From assembly GCF_034140825.1 (NCBI RefSeq), contig NC_089037.1, forward strand, positions 35,865,001 through 35,929,000: DNA of 64,000 bases. Reading direction: 5' to 3'. This DNA is from Oryza sativa Japonica Group. Its lineage: Eukaryota > Streptophyta > Magnoliopsida > Poales > Poaceae. Position numbers and translations under genes: made by a program. Within the stretch, counting starts at the first letter, position 1. Each line of letters opens with the position of its first letter. The notes under the pieces were generated by a model that was given only the letters and a program-made list of their open reading frames with translations, ran no database searches and had not been told where the DNA came from. This document shows, one piece after another, positions 60,244 through 64,000 of the stretch.

Positions 60244-63200
60244 CTAAAGCTCGTCCTTCTTCGCAGCGGAAGAATCATCCTTGCTGCTCTTTGGCTTCTC
60301 ATCAGCAGAGACCTTGATGTCCTGCGGTTTCTCATCACCCTTGTCCTTGGTCTGCTCAGCAACGACATCAGCCTTGTCATCGTCCGCCTCATCCTCATCA
60401 TCCTGACATACAAATTATGGCATGGTGTTTAGCACAAGGTTAGTGTATACTGTATCTAGCGCGGTCTGGAGCTTACACTAGCGTCGTCGTCGCTGTCGTC
60501 GATTTTAGAGTTTGCAGATTCCTAGCAAGAAGGAACAATTAAAAGTTAGAGCTGAAAAATGCTTTTGTTAGTTCTGTCATGTATTACAGGTTATTTTCTG
60601 CATCTATAGTTCAAACAAGAAGCAACAGCAAGATATGGCTCAGAAAAAGAAAATTTCCTGCCTACCTCCTCAAGCCTCTTCTTCTCAGCTTCATCAAAGG
60701 CGGCTTTCTCAGCCTACACAGACAAATCACGATTTAATTCTTCACAACTAGAAACTGAAACAAAATAAAACAGTAATGTGCACCAAAGATAAGACAACAC
60801 ACATCTTTATGCTTGGCCCAGGTTTCTTCTGCAAATTTCTTGGCATACTCAGGGTCATCAGTGATAAGAATGTTGTCAAACAAAGTTCCCGACTTAACCT
60901 GTTACCAATACATTGAATTATTAATGTTTCAACAGAACTACAGAAATTAATTTCAGTTTCATGGAATTCAGCACTAACCTGCCACAGCTCAATGCCAATG
61001 TGGTTCAAACTATCAAAAGCGTAGATGTAAGGATCATCCTTGTAATCTGCACAAACAAGAAAGGAATTCACATGAGCGATAAAAGCATATACAAATCGCT
61101 GGATTACCTTGTTTCTTTCTAGAAAAAATATGTTTGGTGTATACCTGGGTTGGGGATCAATGGTGCCTTCCATTTGCCCTTGTAATTAGGGTTCTTAAGT
61201 TTCTAAACACACAAAATTTCATGCAATTAGTGAGTAATCGTGATGCTGAACCTAGCTTGTCTAGAGTAAATGAACTATTCAGTCACACTCATACCTTTTG
61301 GTTCCATGGTCCCTTGTACTCAGGGTTTGGAATGGTTGGAGCTGTCCATTCTCCATCTTCCTCATCATCCCAGTCCTCAGGCTGTACAGATTGCATAATG
61401 TGAAGTTGCATGTTGGACAAAATGATGTGAAATCGCATACTGGTTGATGCATCTCATCGAACTTGTATGAGAAGAATGGAAAATGTCCATTTAAAATAAA
61501 AATGGCAACACATACCTTAGTTGCTTCTGGGTCAGTAATTTCCTTAGGGATATCATCATAGCCCTTCAAACGACAATTATTCATAAGTAAAAGAAACCAT
61601 CAGAGAGAAGCATCAAGGGAAAATAACAGTATATATAGTTCAGTTTAGAAATTTATAATGCTGTGCTGTGGTAGTGTGGTTAGATTTACTCAAAATAAAA
61701 TGGGTAGTGCAATGTACTCTGCTGCTATCTGAGTAGCAGCAAGCTCACAACATACAGTGCAGTATTGCCACCCATTTTCATGCAGAATCTCAGTAGAGTG
61801 GTATTAGTAAAAACTCAATTAATCTTCAGACAGAAATATCATCTAAAGTTGCACAAACAAAGGAAAGCAACCTCAGGCTTCTTGTCCTCAGGATCAGGAA
61901 TGTATTCATTGTCGTCCCAGTCTTCTGGCTGCAAACAGTAACATATTACCATATAAGTTATGACCTCTGTAAAAATAGAAGAGCATAGACAGCCTATTCA
62001 GAAGTCAGAACAACCAGTGAATTATCTCTAAGTTACCTTCTTGGCTTCAGGATCCCTCTTATTCTTTGGAGGAATAATGTTCCAATCATCATAGATGCTT
62101 CCAGTTTGCTTCTCAGTGTTATCGATCAGAATGCTGTATTTGGCGTCAGGACGGATGATCAAGGTGTAGACGTGCGTCAGTTGATCGGTCTTGCATGGCA
62201 CGTCCTTCTTGATTAGATGGTTCTTGCCGTTCTTTGTAAGGATAGCGTGAACCTTCTTGGTGGCATACCCGCAGATATCTGGTCCAAACATGATGCTGCA
62301 ATTTCAAAAGAAACTGATCAATCAAAGATGTTGCGCTCTGAAATGAGCACACAGAGGGGAATGCGAAGTGATCAAATTAAACCATCACCTGTACGGCGTC
62401 TCGCCACCAAACTTCTTCTGGTCAACGTCGCCACCGAGCAATTTCACGTAGCCGCCGCCGCAGTCGAGCTTCTGCTCGTGCTTCACCGAGAACTGCAGCA
62501 CGAGGGTCTTGTCCTTGCTGCTGAACTCAGGGTACTTGGCCGAAATGGCGTAGAATCTGTAGTCCTCTGACGTCTGGATACCTGCACAGAGAAGCAGAGT
62601 AACTTCGCACATGCCTGAACAGAAAAAAAAAAAGAAGAAAAAACGAAATCAGCAGCGTGGTGTGTGCATCGATCCTCACCCTTGTCGTCGGCGTCGCCGT
62701 ACCACTTGCCGGAGGTGTGGTTCCATTCGCCGGCCCTGTTGTCATCCTTCTTCCACTCAGATTTGACCCACCGATCCTCCCATCCATCTGTTTTCACACA
62801 CAATTCAGAATTCAGAAACCAACCAATTTTAATATTCTACATATCCACCAACAGGATCAGGGAAAAGAGGAAAAAAATAATCTCTCAAAAAATCAAGTAA
62901 TAAACCCTGAACCCCGGCCTTAATTTTTCACGAAAGGAAATCCTATTTTCCCTTCGAATTCTCCGGAGATCTGAGAAATGAACGCGTAGAAAGCACGCGA
63001 TCGCTACTGAGACTACTGAAACTAAATGGATCCTTCCGTTAAAAAAAAAAAACTAAATGGATCCATTCATGCGAAGCAAAAACGGTGCGCCACGCAAACG
63101 GGAACATCTTTTTTTTGAAACCGCAAACGGGAACATCCTAAAGCTGTGGATCGCGAGGCCAAAACAGTAACGGTTACGAGATGGCACATGAACTCCAGAA

Positions 63201-63499
63201 TTCCTCAGACTCGCTTCGTCGCAAATGCCACTGATGAATTCCACGGAAACAACGGGATCATGCATCATGAACAGGCTAAGAAACTGACCAGATCAACGTC
63301 ATCATCCAACGAACCAACGAAAAAAATTCAAACGCATTACCAGTCTACTGGATCCACATTACACGACGACACAGGTTGTTAGATCCGGCGACTCACCGTC
63401 GAACTTCTCCTGGAAGAAGACCTCGCCGGCGACAGCGGCCACGGACGCGAGCGCCACCACGGCAGCGACGGCGGCCGCCGACCTTCTGGGGATCGCCAT
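60244..63499 (-). CDS. CRT: Calreticulin, ER lumen chaperone
   Basis: Thirteen exons join in frame to 442 residues: 63499-63397, 62787-62680, 62581-62389, 62295-62037, 61928-61872, 61563-61516, 61381-61295, 61202-61145, 61046-60979, 60898-60803, 60713-60666, 60521-60477 and 60402-60244. A signal peptide (about 1-25) precedes the lectin-like N-domain, with NHT glycosylation site at Asn57 and the conserved cysteines in LDCGGGY and PDICGY. The P-domain repeats follow ([42 protein letters not shown], then GPWNQK, GKWKAP and IPNP). The C-domain is acidic ([20 protein letters not shown]) and ends in KDEL for ER retrieval. Calreticulin binds calcium and monoglucosylated N-glycans and helps newly made glycoproteins fold. 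A copia element sits 56 bases past the stop codon. Confidence 0.97.
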
Positions 63500-64000
63500 C
63501 ACCCCCCGGGACGGCGGTATCTAGAAACCTCTAGAACCTTCCAAAGAAGTCTAATTCTAACCTTTTTTTTTCTCCACTGAACCAGAAAACCACCTGAGAA
63601 AATGAGATGGGTAGCGAGCGCGAAATGCACCGCGCTTAATAAAGGGCGGAGCGGTGTGGTTACCCGCACGGGAGGATGTTTCACTGACAAACCTGGCCCA
63701 CGGGGAGTGACGAGCCGCGCGTGTACACGTGGGATGGCATGGCCCACGGCCGCTGTCCAATAGTGCACTGGGATACGGGAGCGTGGCCAATAGGAGGGCG
63801 ACGCGTGTATAAAGCGACGTGTTTTTGGTCAGGGGAGGCAGAAGCCTCGTGCCACGTGGATGCTCCCGTGGAGTTATCCCCCTCCACGTACGGCCGGTGA
63901 AGGTCTCGCTGCACAAGGGCCAAGGGGTCCATGAGTTGGGCCCGCATGTCAGGAAAGAATCTTAATCAGAAATTCGAGTTAAGGTCATCTTGATAAAATT
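63500..64000 (-). promoter_or_regulatory. Calreticulin promoter region
   Basis: This is the upstream region of the calreticulin gene. It holds several ACGT-core boxes (for example cacgtggg near 63727 and ccacgtgg at 63851-63858) and two CCAAT boxes (near 63757 and 63787). On the gene's strand, ATTGGCCACG (63791-63782) joins an inverted CCAAT box directly to CCACG. That is close to the ER stress element ERSE-II (ATTGG-N-CCACG) but lacks the spacer base. A clear TATA box was not found. Confidence 0.45.

Noticed and set aside
60211-60432. Open frames on the plus strand at the end of calreticulin
   Set aside because: They are antisense shadows of the low-complexity acidic C-terminal exon.
1-64000. 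CRISPR arrays, rRNA genes and complete tRNA genes
   Set aside because: I looked for spaced short repeats, rRNA-like blocks and complete cloverleafs and found none.

Overview
The window is nuclear DNA of a grass, almost certainly rice (Oryza). The evidence is intron-rich genes with GC-rich first exons, many Stowaway and Tourist-type MITEs, Pack-MULEs, a Ty1/copia element and typical plant gene families. A KDEL-ending calreticulin beside SEC13 and an AIR synthase fits my memory of distal rice chromosome 3, but I could not check this.

Layout, left to right. 0.1-2.6 kb: a Mutator-like element (MULE) with long inverted ends, holding a nested LTR-retroelement fossil. 3.2-3.8 kb: a pectin methylesterase inhibitor-like gene (-). 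4.1-8.5 kb: a class 3 lipase of the plant diacylglycerol-lipase type (-). 8.7-12.5 kb: intergenic DNA with MITEs and a cluster of GTGGGCCC motifs. 12.6-13.8 kb: a small J-domain gene (+). 14.6-19.7 kb: a 17-exon PUM24/Puf6-type ribosome-biogenesis gene (-). 21.5-22.1 kb: a small LLM-domain B-GATA factor (+). 26.5-30.0 kb: a DUF789 gene (+). 31.0-31.3 kb: a DUF3511 gene (+). 31.9-34.3 kb: AIR synthase (PUR5, -). 34.6-36.5 kb: a Pack-MULE carrying fragments of a GDSL esterase and an ARIADNE-type E3 ligase. 40.8-44.8 kb: a TRM/LONGIFOLIA-like DUF3741/DUF4378 gene (+). 47.9-48.8 kb: SEC13 (+). 49.9-52.0 kb: Snu23/ZMAT2 splicing factor (+). 52.8-53.3 kb: the 3' end of a LINE (-). 53.5-54.6 kb: an intronless divergent NAC-like gene (+). 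55.2-60.2 kb: a young, whole-looking Ty1/copia element. 60.2-63.5 kb: calreticulin (-).

The host genes are mostly unrelated housekeeping or regulatory genes, as expected in a plant chromosome; there is no operon. Two belong to the secretory pathway (SEC13, calreticulin). Exon models were built by eye: each keeps the reading frame across every junction and uses GT-AG sites, except one GC-AG intron in PUM24. UTR ends are estimates. The most notable structures are the two-gene chimera in the Pack-MULE just upstream of PUR5, the copia insertion 56 bp past the calreticulin stop codon, and several local tandem or inverted duplications around SEC13. I found no clearly new biological system.
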